From Ptiloglossa arizonensis (Eukaryota > Arthropoda > Insecta > Hymenoptera > Colletidae): a stretch of 64,000 nt of DNA. This document shows, in pieces, positions 61,011 to 64,000 of this stretch. Below the pieces are notes generated by a model that had not been told where the DNA came from, searched no databases, and saw only the letters and a program-made list of their open reading frames with translations. The position numbers were made by a program, and so were the translations under genes. Positions within the stretch are counted from its first letter, which is position 1. Each line of letters opens with the position of its first letter. The DNA lies in contig NC_135050.1 in NCBI RefSeq assembly GCF_051014685.1, positions 1,178,001 to 1,242,000 on the forward strand. The letters run 5' to 3'.

Positions 61011-62632
61011 AGTCACCTTTACAATTCAAAATTTATTGCGAATTTCGAAAAATAATTGATGCCATCTTATTCCTTATAAAAAAATAATTAACTTTTTGCA
61101 TTAAATTTTTTCTTTCATCGTATTTACATAAACTCGATCGTTAGAAATTGCGTGTCTCCGATTATATATTTCTCCGTTATAAAATAAACGAGTGCCTTAT
61201 CGTGTATTTGAATATTACAATTCTGAAAGATTTTTAAGTATACAAATATACATACAAGGCGTACTTCTGCTTTCGTTACACATAGAAAATTATCCAACTT
61301 CATTTTCCTCGGAAATATAACGACGTAATTGCAAATTGCAAGTGCAGTCTTTTCCTAATGGAATTGTATATATTTTTCAGGTTCACAAATTTTTCACACG
61401 ATTTTATCGAAACGACAAAACTTACCGAACAACCTACCGTATCGTTGTAGGTCATTTTTCAAAGTAAAACTTACGTTTTCACGTAAAATGGACATTTTAT
61501 TATCGATACGTAATATAGTCGTAGAGATTCGGATGACTTTTAAAATTCAATTTCGTCCGCTTAAAATATCACGTTGTAATTGCTAAAGTATCGGATTGTG
61601 CATTCATTAGGATCGAGTATAGTCGATGAGTTTTCGGCGTAGATCGTCGAAAGTTCGCGATTGCGTACGTTCGAAGGGTCGGGACCAAGAAACGATCGGC
61701 AGCGAGCAAAGTCGGTAAACAGGTCGTCTTCTGACTGGTTGGCCGAGGCACGTGCGCGAGGCGAGCTGCTCGAGGTGCAACCATATGTGAAAGTGACAGC
61801 CACGCACGAACAACCAACCAAGGTGGTGGGCAGTAAGGTCGACGAAGGACGTCGTGAATCGCGGGCACAGTTGGCGATCTCTCGTGCCCGGATTCCGAGC
61901 CAATTAAAATCCAGATTCTAATTAAGGCTGCGCGCGATATCGGGCGTTGTTTATGTACGTCCGTATTAACGAAGTCGAACGTACAGTTATTATTACAGGG
62001 ACGATGAACGATGTCGAAACTGGACGGAAGCTGACTCGGTACTTTCGTCGCTGGTGTTTGATCAATAGTCGGCCGATTTAATAAATAACCGATGTTTATT
62101 TTCGACCGAGCATCCTTGATCCGAATCGAAACCCAAACGTTCCGCAATAAATTCGAGAAAGTCTCGCGTACGATCGACACTTTCCATGATTATTCCGCGA
62201 CGTACGCGATCATACGAAGCGATCGTTCGTTATCGAGACGGAGAAGAGTAATTGTAATTTTAAGCGGTAATTTCTACGCGTTCTCTGTACAATTGTGATA
62301 CCGTTTCCCTACCACGAATCGCTTTTCAGAATCGCGATGAAAACGATCATCGTTATTTTTTTAAACGATCGGGCATTTCAGTCGATCGGTATTTGGATCT
62401 TGATCGTAGACAATTATACACGATGCACGTTATACTTTCACGGGAACGTTTCGTTGACGTTTTGCTCATCGTTGGAACGTGATTCGGTAACTGTACAGTA
62501 ACTGTACAGTAATGCAAGATATACAAGTAGTAGCTAAAATAAATGTAATTATGTCGGAGCTGAAACGCAATTGAAATAACAGTCGAATAGAAAATTTTTC
62601 TCCGTACATGAATAATTTTGTGACATATACTA
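61011..62632. other. non-coding DNA with a GC-rich patch
   Basis: A patch of higher GC at about 61.6-62.2 kb has long frames on both strands, but none with a recognisable family or splice structure. It may be regulatory. Otherwise nothing was seen. Confidence 0.45.
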
Positions 62633-62795
62633 GGTTGTTCGGTGAGTTTTCTTCTTTTTTTTTCTATTGTAAAAAAAATACTACGATACTTAAACTTTGA
62701 ATAACGGTAAATATACGAACGAGTCGATAGATCTACACGAAACTTCGCACATGTTCATCGAACAGTGGTACCATCTTTAGAAAAATAAAACGATT
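62633..62795. mobile_element. mariner-type MITE, truncated copy of the 57782 family
   Basis: It begins TA then GGTTGTTCGGTGAGTTTTCT and follows the 57782 copy in order (ATTGTAAAA, AACTTTGAATAAC, GTTCATCGAAC, GGTACCATCTTTAGAAAAAT). The right end is absent. Confidence 0.7.
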
Positions 62796-62835
62796 AATCA
62801 GTGCGAACAGACGTATCGGTTAGTTACGATATTAA

Positions 62836-63053
62836 CACTAAAACTACCGATTGATTCCAGTATATTGAAATGTTCCTCGTACGTGTCTCAGGAAAATTAA
62901 TGATCGATGAAAAAGAGAAACTTATGAAATTGATTATACTTATAGAATAAAAAATGTCGTAACGTCTTTTGAAAATATGCTATGCAATTTAAAGTAAATT
63001 TCTTTGTAAAAGTAGTTGAAACCGGTCATTTTGACTGGTTGGTAAATCTAGTG
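62836..63053. mobile_element. piggyBac-type MITE with TTAA target
   Basis: The left end CACTAAAACTACC is preceded by TTAA (62832-62835). The right end GGTAAATCTAGTG is its inverted copy (10 of 13) and is followed by TTAG, one change from TTAA. The inner right part has ACCGGTCATTTTGACTGG. The 218-base interior has no frame. Confidence 0.75.
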
Positions 63054-63659
63054 TTAGTGGTATGGATCGTTGTTAATTTTTTCATTGCATACAGTTTTTA
63101 TGCAAATCCATGTACGTGACAATATTTAAGTACATTCAAAACGATATTCAATTTAATCGAAACAAATATTACGTTACCCTATAGGGGTAACGTACGACAT
63201 ACATATATACGATGTAACCGACTAGCTTCTATAAATTACGTCACAATGGCGGTTCTTGCTCGGTATTCTTCGAGGATGTCTTTTCTTTCTCGAGGCAAAC
63301 AAGGAAACGAGTGACCGGTCCTGACCTTCTACTTTTTTCGATTTTCCTTTTTTTTTTCGATTCCCTGAGACCGAGCGTGCGACAACCGGAAACCAGACAT
63401 CGTAACTGTCGTAAGAGAAATTTAGGAATAACCATTATGAACGATTGCAATTTTTTTTTTTTGGTAAAAGATGTTTAATTTTGCTTACGGTAACCAGTAC
63501 GAATGAACGGAGTATTGTTGATTGTTCATAACTATTATCTGGCCGACAATGGTCTACTGGAGAGAAAAAAAAAAAAGAAAATGTACAACACGTAGCCAAA
63601 AATCGGTGGAATTGTTCATTGCGGTATCTACAACAAAAGACAATGCACGAGAAGTATTT
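63054..63659. other. non-coding DNA
   Basis: Contains homopolymer runs and no recognisable gene. Confidence 0.45.
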
Positions 63660-64000
63660 TTAAATTAACTCGTTAAGTGGTAAACGATGCAATGTATCTA
63701 CGATTTCTTTTATCGACAAATAAGCGTTAATTGTCAGTGATGTTGGTAGCAATTGTCGATGGTGGTTTAAACAGAGAAAAATTTGACCGTCAATATAATT
63801 GGTTAGCGGTAATAAAAAAGAATTCTTCGCCAATCGATAATGGTTATGGATAATCAAAATAAATTCTGGTCATCGACAATGGTTATCGATAACAACAAAA
63901 ATTTGTCTCGTTTCGATTGATGTAACCAAAATTCAATTTCTTTCATCGATAATGATTATTGTGACAAAAAAAATTGTAATCGTTTATAATGATTATTCCC
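63660..64000. repeat. degenerate minisatellite (CGATAATGGTTAT-like)
   Basis: Words of the type ATCGA(T/C)AATGGTTAT and ATCGATAATGATTATTG recur every 40-55 bases up to the window edge, with an AACAAAAATT-like spacer. It continues beyond the window. Confidence 0.55.

Noticed and set aside
61569..62180. 203-codon minus-strand frame
   Set aside because: Frames on both strands are open together in a GC-rich patch. No domain, no Kozak context and no partner exon.

Overview
The window is nuclear DNA of an insect, almost certainly a hymenopteran and probably a bee. The genes have many short AT-rich introns with GT-AG ends, and the protein sequences look like the hymenopteran forms of conserved eukaryotic genes. 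The left third (about 1-20.3 kb) is AT-rich and packed with housekeeping genes. The right two thirds (about 21-64 kb) is visibly richer in CG dinucleotides, has no recognisable complete gene, and holds many decayed DNA transposons. Species assignment is inference.

Left part, in order: Tim22 (minus, runs off the left edge; mitochondrial carrier translocase); Cdc7 (plus, 8 coding exons; replication-initiation kinase), convergent with unc-45 (minus, 4 coding exons; myosin chaperone); a DCN1-like neddylation co-factor of the DCUN1D4/5 type (minus, 4 coding exons); eIF3g (minus, 2 coding exons with an unusual GC-AG intron); and CHERP (plus, 8 exons; SURP, CID, RS and G-patch protein of the spliceosome), head-to-head with eIF3g. 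I checked the reading phase at every exon junction of these models. They do not form one pathway; the cluster is simply gene-dense housekeeping DNA.

Right part: one short well-formed first coding exon sits at 31111-31175 with a strong splice donor. No later exon is recognisable, so the rest of the window looks like a first intron longer than 32 kb of an unidentified gene. The roughly 11 kb upstream is CpG-rich, non-coding sequence.

The structure inside this intron is mobile-element debris: a Tc1-like element with both inverted ends and TA flanks (45827-46739), a second Tc1 transposase fossil (about 59900-60345), a piggyBac transposase C-terminus with its TTAA end (38981-39683), piggyBac-type and mariner-type MITEs, and a 167-168 bp satellite-like array (49985-50495). 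One unit of that array also sits inside a TA-flanked 210 bp MITE (50672-50881). That pair is the most interesting non-genic observation. I found no rRNA, tRNA, CRISPR or prokaryotic-type system, and no clear undescribed biological system.
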